From an uncultured Bacteroidales bacterium (GTDB taxonomy: Bacteria > Bacteroidota > Bacteroidia > Bacteroidales > UBA932): a stretch of 63,438 nucleotides of DNA. The stretch covers positions 1 through 63,438 of the forward strand of contig CAJOLJ010000005.1 in assembly GCA_905235445.1 (NCBI GenBank). The letters are read 5' to 3'. The position numbers and the translations under genes are program-made. Below, in pieces: positions 42,626 to 52,159 of the stretch (position 1 is its first letter; each line of letters begins with the position of its first letter). A model generated the notes under the pieces. It saw nothing but the letters and a program-made list of their open reading frames with translations, made no database searches and was not told the origin of the DNA.

Positions 42626-42860
42626 GAAATTTTGCGTTCTGAAAGTTGATTTGCAAGCGGAGGGAAGGTTGAATTTTCTCAAATATGGGCAGAAAAATTG
42701 CCAAAAGTGCTGTTTTTTCAAATATAAATATTTGATATTTTATACGTTTATTAAAATTTTTGCCAAAAGGAGGGAGTTGGGGAGGGTTTTCAGGCGGTTT
42801 TCCCCTCTCCCTTGGCAGCGTTTCCCTTTTTCCGTGTTTTCCCGCTGTGGGGTTTCCCTC

Positions 42861-42891
42861 TTGGAAAAGCACCGCCCTCTTTGTAAATTTG
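42861..42891 (+). promoter_or_regulatory. rlmN promoter
   Basis: TTGG (42861-42864), 19 bases, TAAATTTG (42884-42891): same form and spacing as the tpiA promoter. Transcription should start near 42898, 18 bases before the ATG, and probably covers the long downstream gene run. Confidence 0.7.
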
Positions 42892-42915
42892 CACTGCCTA
42901 GATGATTCGCGTAAT

Positions 42916-44001
42916 ATGAAGACCAGACTTCTCGGAAAGACCCCTACGGAACTTGGCGAGATTGCCAGGAGCTGCTCCCTGCCTTCCTTCACGGGAAAGC
43001 AGCTCTCCGAGTGGATTTACAAAAAAGGTGCGACCTCGTTTTCGCAGATGACCAATATCTCCAAGAAGGGCAGGGAAGCCCTTGAGGAAATTTCGGAAGT
43101 CGGGAGAGTCGCCCCGCTGACTGTGCAAAAATCCAAGGACGGGACCAAGAAGTACCTTTTCCCTGTCAACTGCACCCATCTGGGCGGCCTTGACAGGGTC
43201 GAGAGTGTGGGAGAGGATACCCTCGAGAAAAGCTCCATCGAGGCTGTGATGATTCCCGAGGAGGACCGTCGGACTCTTTGCGTATCGTCCCAGGCGGGGT
43301 GCAAGATGAACTGCGCATTCTGCATGACCGGAAGGCAAGGGTTCCATGGGAACCTTTCTTCCGCGGACATCATCAACCAGTTCCTCTCCGTCGCCGAGGC
43401 TCCGGACCTTACCAATGCCGTTTTCATGGGCATGGGCGAACCGCTCGACAATTGCGAGAATGTGTTCAGGGCCCTCGAGGTCCTCACTTCCCCATGGGGG
43501 TTCGCATGGTCCCCGAAGAGGATTACGGTATCGACAATCGGGGTGATCCCCCGTCTGAAGGAGTTCCTGGACAGCAGCCACTGCCACCTGGCCGTGAGTC
43601 TTCACAATCCTTTCCCGGAGGAGAGGGGTGAATTGATGCCGGTCCAGAAGGCCTATCCCATCGAGGATGTGGTCTCTCTCATCAAGCAGTATGATTTCAC
43701 GGGACAGCGGAGGGTCAGTTTCGAGTACACGATGTTCGCGGGCGTGAATGACACCCCCCGCCATGCCAGGGCCCTTGCGGAACTTCTTCACCCCCTGGAG
43801 TGCCGGGTGAATCTCATCCGTTTCCACTCCATACCCGATTTCCCGTACCGGACCTCCACCGAACAGGTCATGCAGCGCTTCCAGACACATCTCCTTTCCC
43901 GTGGCATCACTACCACCATAAGGGCATCCCGCGGGGAAGACATATATGCCGCCTGCGGCCTTCTCGCAGGTAAGAACAACAAGGATAACCCGAGGCAGTG
44001 A
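42916..44001 (+). CDS. rlmN: 23S rRNA/tRNA m2A methyltransferase (radical SAM)
   Basis: A 361-residue radical SAM enzyme methylating A2503 of 23S rRNA and A37 of tRNA. The Fe-S motif CxxxCxxC is in SSQAGCKMNCAFCMTGRQGF. Other RlmN marks: GMGEPLDN and the C-terminal TTTIRASRGEDIYAACG with the methyl-carrying Cys. The ATG at 42916 follows the promoter closely; the open frame upstream runs through the promoter. First gene of a packed run that extends to about 52.7 kb. Confidence 0.93.
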   Translation: MKTRLLGKTPTELGEIARSCSLPSFTGKQLSEWIYKKGATSFSQMTNISKKGREALEEISEVGRVAPLTVQKSKDGTKKYLFPVNCTHLGGLDRVESVGEDTLEKSSIEAVMIPEEDRRTLCVSSQAGCKMNCAFCMTGRQGFHGNLSSADIINQFLSVAEAPDLTNAVFMGMGEPLDNCENVFRALEVLTSPWGFAWSPKRITVSTIGVIPRLKEFLDSSHCHLAVSLHNPFPEERGELMPVQKAYPIEDVVSLIKQYDFTGQRRVSFEYTMFAGVNDTPRHARALAELLHPLECRVNLIRFHSIPDFPYRTSTEQVMQRFQTHLLSRGITTTIRASRGEDIYAACGLLAGKNNKDNPRQ

Positions 44002-44035
44002 CACTTCCCCGGGAGGGTTCAGTTACGCTCTGAGT

Positions 44036-46603
44036 ATGGACATTGATTTTATGCTACGGCACTTTGACATACCTTCCCCGACCTCCGGCCCTTCCCGCCG
44101 GGGTGGGAAGCTGCCCGCCATTGTCTCCTCTCTCGTTCACGTTTTCGTCCTTTGCACTGTCCTGCACCTTGGTGCGGCCCAGCCCCTTCGCTCACAGAGC
44201 GCCGTACCCTACGGGATCAGGCCTGCGGAAGACTCGCTCACAGTTGAAATCATCCGCCACAGGATGGATTCCATAAGGCAGTACCGTCCTACGGTGGGAC
44301 TTGTCCTCAGCGGGGGAGGTGCCAAGGGAGCCGCCCATGTCGGGGTCCTCCATTACCTGGAGGAACTTCACATGCCGGTGGACCTCGTGGTCGGGACCAG
44401 CATCGGCGGGCTTGTCGGCGGAATCTTCGCCATGGGCTACAACGCCGACGACCTCGAGGACCTGATGACCCACATTGACTGGGACTATGCCCTCAGTGAC
44501 AAAGTGGACGTGAAGTACATCCCCTATACGGACAGGAAGTACAGGAACACCTACCTTCTCAATTTGCCCTTCTATTACTCTTTCCCCCAGTTCCAGATGC
44601 AGAAGGAGGCGGATGCGGTCCTTTCGGGCGAGATTCCCTCCGGGTCTTTGTCCGACAATGACCCTGACGGGGAGATGGAGGACGGCCTCCATCTGGGTAT
44701 GGAGGACAGGAAGGGAGGTGGACGGTACCTTTCACTGGCACGTGAGAACATAATGGGAAGCCTCCCTTCGGGGTTCGCATTCGGACAGAATGTCTCGGGA
44801 ATCATCTCGTCCCTGTCCGTTGGATACCAGGACTCCATCCGCTTCAGTTCACTGCCCATTCCTTTCGCCTGCGTCGCCACTGAAATGGTGACCGCGAAGC
44901 CCAAGGTCTGGTACGGCGGGAAGATAGGCACTGCCCTTCGTTCCACCATGTCCATCCCCGGGCTCTTCACCCCCGTGAAGCAGGACGGCATGGTGCTGGT
45001 TGACGGAGGCATGCGGAACAATTTCCCCACGGACCTCGCCCGCAACCTCGGCGCCGACATAATAATAGGTGTGGACCTCTCGACCGGGTTCCATGACTAC
45101 AATGAACTCAATAACCTCATGGACATCTTCAGCCAGACCATTGACATGTTCGGGCGTGGGGCCTATGAGGACAACGTCAAGAGGACGGAGGTCACCGTGA
45201 AACCAGACCTCAAGGGCTATGACATGCTGAGTTTCTCTGAGGAGAATATCCGCAACATGCTTACCATAGGCTACGAGGGAGCCCTCAAGCAGGCTCGCAA
45301 CCTCACTGCCGCCAAGGAACTCGCAGGCCCCGATACCCTCACCCGCCAGGGGCCCCGGGCCATCAACCTCAGCGAGAGGAAAGTCGCGATCTGGGCCCTG
45401 GAGATCGTCGGTGTGTCCGACCAGGAGAGCCGTTACCTCGCCTCGCTCCTTCCTTTCAGCGTCGACACCCCGGTGGGAAAGGAGGAACTGGACGATGCGG
45501 TATCGAGGATCTATGCCACGGGATGCTTCCGGCAGGTCACATACGAACTCCTCGGGGACAAGGAACCTTTCAGGCTCCGTTTCCACTGCCGCAGGGGACC
45601 GGTGCATCGCCTCGGGATAGGGGCGAGGATGGACTCGGAGGAGATGGTTGCCATGCTACTGAATCTCGGCATAAACGTCCACAACCTCTCCGGCCTTTCC
45701 CTGGACCTTACCGGGAAAGTTGGCACCAACCCCTATTTCAGGGCGGAAGGAACCCTCCGCTCCCAGAAAAAGAACACCTTCAATCTTGCCGCCCAGGTCC
45801 ATTACGTGGACAAGAACCAGTTCTACTCCGGGGACGACACCTATAAGTTCGTGTACAACAATTTCCGCATGGAGGCGTATGCCTCCAACTTGAACCTGAA
45901 GGCCTTCGATGTGAAAATAGGCATGAGGTCGGACCGTTTCAACATAAAATCCTTCGCTTTGGCAAGGGAAGGAGTTGAAGGTGCGGAACTTGGCATGGCC
46001 GCCCCGACCACTTACCTGAGCGCTTTCGCTTCGGGGGGCATGAACAATTTCGATGACCTGTATTTCCCGAGCAGGGGAGCCCGCCTCAGAATAGACTACC
46101 AGTGGTGCTACGGCGCTTTCACCAAAGGCGTCATAAGTCCTTTCCATTCCATCTCGTCAAGCGGGAAGTTCGTGGCCGCAAGGTTCCTGGAAGGCAGGAT
46201 GGCCCTTATGCCTTCGTACGATGCGAGGATCCTTCTCGGGGATGACATCCCCCTCCCGTTCTTGAATGTGTACGGAGGCAACATAGAGGGAAGGTACGTG
46301 GACCAGCAGTTCCCTTTCATAGGGATGAGCGGCGGGGCTTACGGCGGCAACTTCCTCGCAATCGGGAGGACGGAGCTGCGTACCAGGCTTACCTCCAACA
46401 ACTACATTTCCCTTATCGGCAATGTGGCCTACACCAGTCCCACCCTCTCCTCCATCAAGATGACGACCCACGAGAACTTCGCCTACGGGTTCGGCCTCCA
46501 GTACAACTACTACTCCGTGGCCGGTCCCCTCACCGTGCAGATCCATTGGTCCAATATCACAAAGAACGTGGGGCTGTATCTTGCAGCGGGGTTCAATTTC
46601 TAG
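44036..46603 (+). CDS. Patatin-like phospholipase with outer-membrane barrel
   Basis: An 855-residue protein of the PlpD/RssA-with-barrel type. The patatin domain (about residues 80-290) has the oxyanion loop LVLSGGGAKGAAHVG, nucleophile Ser in VVGTSIGGLVGG and the catalytic Asp in LVDGGMRNNFPTDL. After a POTRA-like linker (about 440-520), a C-terminal beta-barrel (from about 540) ends GLYLAAGFNF, a typical outer-membrane insertion signal. Such proteins insert a lipase at the outer membrane (type Vd-like secretion). The start at 44036 is favoured; the N-terminus up to AAQPLRSQ looks like a long signal sequence. Confidence 0.85.
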   Translation: MDIDFMLRHFDIPSPTSGPSRRGGKLPAIVSSLVHVFVLCTVLHLGAAQPLRSQSAVPYGIRPAEDSLTVEIIRHRMDSIRQYRPTVGLVLSGGGAKGAAHVGVLHYLEELHMPVDLVVGTSIGGLVGGIFAMGYNADDLEDLMTHIDWDYALSDKVDVKYIPYTDRKYRNTYLLNLPFYYSFPQFQMQKEADAVLSGEIPSGSLSDNDPDGEMEDGLHLGMEDRKGGGRYLSLARENIMGSLPSGFAFGQNVSGIISSLSVGYQDSIRFSSLPIPFACVATEMVTAKPKVWYGGKIGTALRSTMSIPGLFTPVKQDGMVLVDGGMRNNFPTDLARNLGADIIIGVDLSTGFHDYNELNNLMDIFSQTIDMFGRGAYEDNVKRTEVTVKPDLKGYDMLSFSEENIRNMLTIGYEGALKQARNLTAAKELAGPDTLTRQGPRAINLSERKVAIWALEIVGVSDQESRYLASLLPFSVDTPVGKEELDDAVSRIYATGCFRQVTYELLGDKEPFRLRFHCRRGPVHRLGIGARMDSEEMVAMLLNLGINVHNLSGLSLDLTGKVGTNPYFRAEGTLRSQKKNTFNLAAQVHYVDKNQFYSGDDTYKFVYNNFRMEAYASNLNLKAFDVKIGMRSDRFNIKSFALAREGVEGAELGMAAPTTYLSAFASGGMNNFDDLYFPSRGARLRIDYQWCYGAFTKGVISPFHSISSSGKFVAARFLEGRMALMPSYDARILLGDDIPLPFLNVYGGNIEGRYVDQQFPFIGMSGGAYGGNFLAIGRTELRTRLTSNNYISLIGNVAYTSPTLSSIKMTTHENFAYGFGLQYNYYSVAGPLTVQIHWSNITKNVGLYLAAGFNF

Positions 46604-46609
46604 CGAAAC

Positions 46610-47359
46610 ATGATTATGGAAGATAACGGAAAGGACCGCCCCAAAGGTCCGGTCAGGCTCTCCTCCCTCGGAGAGGACCCATCCCGGGACTGGGAGAGCG
46701 GCAAGGCGATAGACGTAAGTGCCTGGAGGGAGTACGAGAGGTTCCAGGAGGAAAGGCTCCAGCGGGAACTGGAGGAAAGGGAGTCGGATGAGCGGGACGG
46801 CGAAGGGGACCTGTCATTTGATGAAGAGGGACCCCGAAAAGGCCGCAGCAGGAAAAGAGGGGAGCCATCTCCCAAGTCAGAGGCCCAGGTCCTCTCGAAG
46901 TACCAGGGCCTTTGCGCCAAGAAGGAGTGCTGCTCCACGGAAGTGAGAAGGAAGGTCCTGTATGAACTCGGGGGAGACAGCGCAGCTGCGGACAGGGTGC
47001 TCCGCTCCCTCATCGGGGACTCTTTCATAGATGATTCCCGCTACGTGCATGCCTTCGTCTCGGACAAGACCCGTTTCGGGGGCTGGGGAAGGGTCAAGAT
47101 CCGTCAGGCCCTTCGCCAGAAAGGCCTTCCCGAGGACATCATAACCGAGGCCCTTTCCGGGATCGATCCCGAAGTGTCCGACAGGACCCTTCGCAACCTT
47201 CTCCTTTCCAAGTACCGCTCCCTGAGGGAGGACCCCCAGTGCAAGTTCAAGCTGCTTCGCTATGCCCTGTCCCGGGGGTACACATATGAGGAGGTACGGG
47301 ACACGGTGGACGAAGTCTTGTCCTCGGAGGGTGAAGACACCTTTAACCAATCACGATAA
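46610..47359 (+). CDS. recX: RecX regulatory protein with long acidic N-terminus
   Basis: The C-terminal ~150 residues match RecX (ALSKYQGLCAKKECCSTEVR-like start, SLIGDSFIDDSRYVHAFVSD, then GRVKIRQALRQKGLPEDIIT), which inhibits RecA filaments by binding them. The first ~95 residues are a highly charged segment (ERFQEERLQRELEERESDER, then KKGRSRKRGEP-like) not found in standard RecX. It starts 7 bases after the patatin stop. recA itself lies 4.7 kb away on the other strand. Confidence 0.87.
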   Translation: MIMEDNGKDRPKGPVRLSSLGEDPSRDWESGKAIDVSAWREYERFQEERLQRELEERESDERDGEGDLSFDEEGPRKGRSRKRGEPSPKSEAQVLSKYQGLCAKKECCSTEVRRKVLYELGGDSAAADRVLRSLIGDSFIDDSRYVHAFVSDKTRFGGWGRVKIRQALRQKGLPEDIITEALSGIDPEVSDRTLRNLLLSKYRSLREDPQCKFKLLRYALSRGYTYEEVRDTVDEVLSSEGEDTFNQSR

Positions 47360-47377
47360 AGCTCTCGCAAAAGAAAA

Positions 47378-49402
47378 ATGAGAAAGCCAGTACCAGTCAT
47401 AGGGGCCGTGTGTCTTCTTTCGGCCCTTCTCCTTTCAGCCTCCTGCTCACGGAGGGGACCTATCAGGGTCGTCTCGCCGGACGGGACCATAGTCCTGTCA
47501 TTTGACCTGGTGGACGGGGTTCCCACCTACGGCGTCGATGTAGACGGTTCCCCTTTCATAAACCCTTCCGCCCTGGGTATGGTGGCCTCCGAAGGTGGCC
47601 CGGACCTTGCCGGGAACTTCACCTTTTCCAGGATAGGCAGGTACTCTACCGACGAGCACTGGACCATGCCCTGGGGTGAGAACAAGGAGCATTATGACCA
47701 CTGCAACGGGGCTGTCATAACCCTTGACGGGAAGGACGGGGTCATGCTGCGCCTTCGTTTCCGCTGCTACGATGACGGAATAGCCTTCCGCTATGAGTAC
47801 GATGCCCCGGTCAAGGACTCCATAAAGATCATGGACGAACTTACCCGCTTCAACCTTTCGCAGCAGGGTACCCTTTATTCAATCCCCGCATCCTTCGACA
47901 CTTACGAGCTTCTGTACAGGACCACCTCCATAAGCGATGTCCCGGATGCCCAGACCCCTGCGACTTTCAGGACCCTCGGGGGCTTCTACGGCTCCATCCA
48001 TGAAGCCAATCTGACGGACTTCCCCGAGATGACCCTGCGAAGGGTGGATTCCCTTTCATTCATCGCAGCCCTGGCTCCCTATCCCGACGGGGTCAAGGCC
48101 TATGTCGGGGGACATTTCCTGAGCCCGTGGAGGACGGTGCAGATAGGGCGTGACGCCCCCTCCCTCGTGAACTCCTCCCTCATCCTCAATCTCAACGATC
48201 CCTGCAAGATGGAGGACACGGGGTGGATCCGTCCTCTGAAGTATGTCGGGGTCTGGTGGGGAATGCACCTAGGGATAAACTCCTGGACTGAGGACAGCCG
48301 TCACGGCGCCACGACCGAGTCCGCCATGAGGTACATTGACTTTGCCGCCGACAACAATATAGACGGTGTCCTTTTCGAGGGCTGGAACAAGGGCTGGGAG
48401 ACCTGGGGAAGTGGGAAGTCCGCCTTTGACTTCTGCCTCAGCGCAGGGGACTTCGATATGGAAAAGGTCACCCGGTATGCGAAAGAGAGGAATGTCCAGT
48501 ACATAATCCACTACGAGACCGGGGGCAACATCCCCAACTTCGAGCGTCAGCTCGATACGGCCCTCAGGTGGGCCACCGCCCACGGCATCCATGCCCTCAA
48601 GACCGGGTATGCCGGAGGCATCAATGACGGTTACAACCATCATGGACAGTATATGGTGCGACACTACCGCAGGGTGGTCCGAAAGTGTGCCGAGTACGGG
48701 CTGATGCTGGATGTGCATGAACCTATCAAGGCGACGGGCATCCGCCGTACCTATCCCGTCATGATGACCCGTGAGGGAGCCCGGGGAATGGAGTGGAACG
48801 CCTGGAGCGAGGGCAATCCTCCCGAGCACCAGACCATCCTTCCGTTCACACGCCTTCTCGGAGGTCCCATGGACTACACCCCGGGGACTTTCGATATCCT
48901 CTACAAGGGCATTGTCGGCAACCCCGACCTGAAGGTCTGGAACGGCCGTCCCTCTACCGAGTGCAGGGTAAACACCACCCTCGCCAAGCAGATAGCCGAC
49001 TGGGTCGTGCTGTATTCCCCGATGCAGATGGCCTCCGACCTCATCGAGAACTACGACCATCCCGCCTTCCAGTTCTTCAGGGACTATGATGCGGACATTG
49101 ACTCATCCAGGATGCTGCAGGGGGAGATAGGGGACTATGTGGTCGTGGAAAGAAGGGCAGGGGAGAAGTTCTTCCTAGGCGCGGTCACTGACGAGAACGC
49201 CAGGACACTGACCCAGAGTCTTGACTTCCTGCCGGAGGGACCTTTCACGGCCACCATCTACGCAGACGGCCCCGATGCCGACTGGCTCACCAACCCTACC
49301 TCCTACACCATAACGAAAAGGACCGTCACCCGTGACGATACCCTCTCTCTCGTTCTCGCTGCGGGAGGAGGCCAGGCAGTGACCTTCATCCCCGAGAAGT
49401 AG
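47378..49402 (+). CDS. Glycoside hydrolase family 97 enzyme
   Basis: A 674-residue exported lipoprotein (lipobox LSASC) of GH97. The N-terminal beta-sandwich (to about residue 290) is followed by the (beta/alpha)8 barrel with WWGMHLGINSW, VHEPIKATGIRRTYP and MEWNAWSEGNPPEH, and a C-terminal beta domain. Glu at HEP and in SEGNPPEH matches the inverting alpha-glucosidase subgroup (SusB-like); the retaining group has Asp at a different place. It splits alpha-linked glucosides or galactosides from oligosaccharides. No Sus partners lie nearby, so it is an isolated gene in the repair/envelope run. Confidence 0.93.
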   Translation: MRKPVPVIGAVCLLSALLLSASCSRRGPIRVVSPDGTIVLSFDLVDGVPTYGVDVDGSPFINPSALGMVASEGGPDLAGNFTFSRIGRYSTDEHWTMPWGENKEHYDHCNGAVITLDGKDGVMLRLRFRCYDDGIAFRYEYDAPVKDSIKIMDELTRFNLSQQGTLYSIPASFDTYELLYRTTSISDVPDAQTPATFRTLGGFYGSIHEANLTDFPEMTLRRVDSLSFIAALAPYPDGVKAYVGGHFLSPWRTVQIGRDAPSLVNSSLILNLNDPCKMEDTGWIRPLKYVGVWWGMHLGINSWTEDSRHGATTESAMRYIDFAADNNIDGVLFEGWNKGWETWGSGKSAFDFCLSAGDFDMEKVTRYAKERNVQYIIHYETGGNIPNFERQLDTALRWATAHGIHALKTGYAGGINDGYNHHGQYMVRHYRRVVRKCAEYGLMLDVHEPIKATGIRRTYPVMMTREGARGMEWNAWSEGNPPEHQTILPFTRLLGGPMDYTPGTFDILYKGIVGNPDLKVWNGRPSTECRVNTTLAKQIADWVVLYSPMQMASDLIENYDHPAFQFFRDYDADIDSSRMLQGEIGDYVVVERRAGEKFFLGAVTDENARTLTQSLDFLPEGPFTATIYADGPDADWLTNPTSYTITKRTVTRDDTLSLVLAAGGGQAVTFIPEK

Positions 49403-49427
49403 GACCTCCACACACCCCCTCCAGCCC

Positions 49428-51506
49428 ATGAACAGAAGACTCTTCCCACAGCTCATATCGGCGGCCCTTTGTCTTGTCCTGGCCCCCTTTGCCGCCCACT
49501 CCCAGGAAAACCTCCCCCGGATGGTAAGTATCCCCGCAGGGACTTTCCATATGGGAAGCGGAGGCTGGGCTCTTGACTATGATGAGGCTCCGATTCACAC
49601 CGTTACCCTCACGGGGGACTTCCTTATGAGTGCCACTCCCGTCACCAATGCCCAGTACGAGGAGTTCCGCCCCTCCCATAAGCAGATGCGCGGACAGGAG
49701 TGGGGACTTTCCACCGGGGATGACGAGGCGGTGGTGCTGGTGAGCTGGGAGGATGCCATGGACTATTGCCGGTGGCTCTCCTCCAGGACCGGCAAGAACT
49801 ACCGGCTCCCCACCGAGGCCGAGTGGGAATACGCCTGCAGGGCGGGAACTTATACCTTATATTATACGGGGGATGGACTCGAAGGGGCCGCAGAGCGCCA
49901 CCAGGAGACTTCCCGTGACCTTGTAACGGTCTCCCTGGAAGTAGGTAAGGGACGTCCGAATGCCTTCGGGCTGTTCGATATGCACGGGCTGGTGGAGGAA
50001 TGGTGCCTGGACTGGTACGGCATGTACCCGGGCAGGGGGGTCGTGAACCCTGAGGGCCCTTCTGAAGGCCTGTACAAAGTGACCCGTGGCGGAAGCCACA
50101 ATACCCCCTCGTCCTTTCTTCGCTCCGCTTCCAGGATGGCCGCCATACCGGGGGACCTCAATTGCCAGATTGGATTCCGGGTCGTACAGTCAGATGTCGC
50201 CCTTTCATATACAAATGAAGGAAGTTCTCCTTTCCCCTTCGAGGGAGGGGAGGGCCGGGTGTCCCAAAAGAAGGTGAAGTGGGACTCTTTCGCCTGGAAG
50301 GACCCTTCAGGAAAGGGCAAGGTCCGCTCAAAGGACGGGGCCGTATTCATGGAACCGATACCTTTTGTCGTAAGACCCACCGACGGTACTCCCCTCTACC
50401 GCCACAATCACCAACCTTCGGTCACTTTCTGCGACAATGGCGACATGCTCGCAGTGTGGTTCAGCTGCGAGGCCGAGAGCGGGAGGGAGATGGTTGTGCT
50501 CTCCTCGAGACTCCGAAGGGGCTCTTCCTCCTGGGAGGAGGCATCCCTTTTCTTCAAGGTCCCCGACAGGAACATGACGGGAAGCGCCATTTCCCATCTT
50601 CCCGATGGAACCCTCCTTCACATGAACGGGGTCGCAGGCAGCGGAGACTGGCAGAACCTCGCCCTCGTTGCGAGGACTTCCCGGGACAACGGTGCCACCT
50701 GGTCAGACCCCAGGATTGTCGAGGGCAAGCACTACAAGCGTCATCAGGTCATATCCGGGACCATCACCCTCTCGGACGGGACCATCCTGCAGTGCTGTGA
50801 CGCAGGTCCCGGGGGGAATGACGGAACCTCCGTCCACCTCAGTGAAGACGGCGGGCAGAGCTGGTACGACCCTTATGACGGAGTGTCGCAGATGCCTTTC
50901 GTGGGGGGAGGCGTGACTCTTCGGGAAGGGGACAGCGGTCCTTCAATCGGCGGGATACATGCGGGGGTGGTCGAGCTCTCGGACGGCTCCCTCATGGCAC
51001 TTGGCCGGGGAAACCCCGTCATAGCGCAGGACGGCCCCTTCAAGGGAAAGGCCAGGATGCCTCTTAGCATATCCACTGACAGGGGCAGGACCTGGACCTA
51101 CCGCAGCTCCCCGTTCCCTCCCATTGACGGGGGACAGAGGCTCGTTCTTCTGAGGCTTCGGGAAGGGCCCATCATGCTGGCCTCTTTCACTGACCATCCC
51201 CAGAGAACCCCGGAGGCTGAGAGGGGAATGGAGTTCACGAGGGGGGACGGCTCGACCTACAGAGGCTACGGGATGTATGTGGCCCTTTCCTATGATGAGG
51301 GGAAGAGCTGGCCCGAAGTGAAACTTCTCTCCGACGGGAGGCCCCGCTTCCTTGACGGGGGAGCATGGACAGGCTTCTTCGAGGCGGACTCCACCCACAG
51401 CGAACCCCGTGGATATCTCTGCGGGACACAGAGTCCCGACGGTATGATCCACATCCTCTCAAGCAGGATTCATTATAGATTTAACCTGGACTGGATTAAG
51501 AATTAG
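49428..51506 (+). CDS. FGE-sulfatase-like domain fused to sialidase-like (BNR) propeller
   Basis: A 692-residue exported protein. After the signal peptide, residues ~30-255 form a SUMF1/FGE-sulfatase fold (MVSIPAGTFHMGS, then YRLPTEAEWEYACRAGT, RGGSHNTPSSFLRSASR). The catalytic Cys pair of true formylglycine-generating enzyme is missing, so it is probably a binding or structural domain. Residues ~300-690 are a sialidase-like six-blade propeller with Asp-boxes: SRDNGATWSD, SEDGGQSWYD, STDRGRTWTY and SYDEGKSWPE. A palindromic stretch (50227-50252) encodes the linker between the two domains. It may bind or cut glycans at the surface. Confidence 0.8.
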   Translation: MNRRLFPQLISAALCLVLAPFAAHSQENLPRMVSIPAGTFHMGSGGWALDYDEAPIHTVTLTGDFLMSATPVTNAQYEEFRPSHKQMRGQEWGLSTGDDEAVVLVSWEDAMDYCRWLSSRTGKNYRLPTEAEWEYACRAGTYTLYYTGDGLEGAAERHQETSRDLVTVSLEVGKGRPNAFGLFDMHGLVEEWCLDWYGMYPGRGVVNPEGPSEGLYKVTRGGSHNTPSSFLRSASRMAAIPGDLNCQIGFRVVQSDVALSYTNEGSSPFPFEGGEGRVSQKKVKWDSFAWKDPSGKGKVRSKDGAVFMEPIPFVVRPTDGTPLYRHNHQPSVTFCDNGDMLAVWFSCEAESGREMVVLSSRLRRGSSSWEEASLFFKVPDRNMTGSAISHLPDGTLLHMNGVAGSGDWQNLALVARTSRDNGATWSDPRIVEGKHYKRHQVISGTITLSDGTILQCCDAGPGGNDGTSVHLSEDGGQSWYDPYDGVSQMPFVGGGVTLREGDSGPSIGGIHAGVVELSDGSLMALGRGNPVIAQDGPFKGKARMPLSISTDRGRTWTYRSSPFPPIDGGQRLVLLRLREGPIMLASFTDHPQRTPEAERGMEFTRGDGSTYRGYGMYVALSYDEGKSWPEVKLLSDGRPRFLDGGAWTGFFEADSTHSEPRGYLCGTQSPDGMIHILSSRIHYRFNLDWIKN
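50227..50252. repeat. Palindromic linker between FGE and sialidase-like domains
   Basis: CTCCTTTCCCC-TTCGA-GGGAGGGGAG, almost perfect as an inverted repeat. It encodes FPFEGGEG between the two domains, at the type of domain boundary where the other two coding palindromes sit. Confidence 0.35.
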
Positions 51507-51512
51507 CAAGAA

Positions 51513-52085
51513 ATGACAAAAGATACCTTCCCCCCTCTTGGGCAGGAGAACCCTTTCGCCTCCATCAGCCCTTCTTCCGACATTGTCATAAGCAGGCCCG
51601 CCGAGGAGGAGGGGGACCGCAGTACGGAAGTCCTTACCGAGACCCTCGCCCGCATGGCGGAGGACGGGATCCATGCCGGGTTCCCATCCCCTGCACAGGA
51701 CTACATGAGCCCGTTCCTGGACCTGAACAAGGAGCTGGTGAAACATCCCCTTTCCACTTTCTACGGAAGAGTGGTCGGGGACTCCATGATAGATGCCGGG
51801 GTGGAGGAAGGGGACATTCTGGTTATCGACAAATCCATCGAACCCACCCAGGGGGCGATGGCGGTATGTTTCATAGACGGGGAGTTCGCGCTCAAGTTCA
51901 TTTCCTTCGAGGACCCCGGGAACCCCTCCGTAGAGGCAAGTGCCCAGAAAAGTTCCTATAACATTCTCCATACGGGTGAACTGTGGCTTCTGCCGGCCAA
52001 CAAGAAATACCCTCCCATCCACGTCACAGAAGGCAATGACTTCACTGTCTGGGGAATAGTGACATACGTAATAAAGAAAATCTGA
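51513..52085 (+). CDS. umuD: UmuD, Pol V autocleaving subunit
   Basis: A 190-residue S24-type serine protease-like protein. It has the UmuD cleavage site AG-FPSPA (Ala55-Gly56 within IHAGFPSPAQDY), active-site Ser 91 (VVGDSMIDAG) and Lys 128 (GEFALKFI). RecA filaments promote self-cleavage to UmuD', which joins UmuC. The N-terminal arm is ~55 residues long, twice that of E. coli UmuD. umuC is present 1.3 kb away on the opposite strand, so the two are not one operon. Confidence 0.9.
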   Translation: MTKDTFPPLGQENPFASISPSSDIVISRPAEEEGDRSTEVLTETLARMAEDGIHAGFPSPAQDYMSPFLDLNKELVKHPLSTFYGRVVGDSMIDAGVEEGDILVIDKSIEPTQGAMAVCFIDGEFALKFISFEDPGNPSVEASAQKSSYNILHTGELWLLPANKKYPPIHVTEGNDFTVWGIVTYVIKKI

Positions 52086-52159
52086 CCTTGGAGACCGTTT
52101 CTACATCATCTTCCGCGCTGTGTGACACCTCCTTCCCTCAGGGCTCCCCGTCCCCGAGG

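Noticed and set aside
42624..42905. Plus-strand frame of 93 codons in the recA-rlmN gap
   Set aside because: It runs through the clear rlmN promoter and encodes a Phe/Lys/Cys-rich product of AT-rich DNA.
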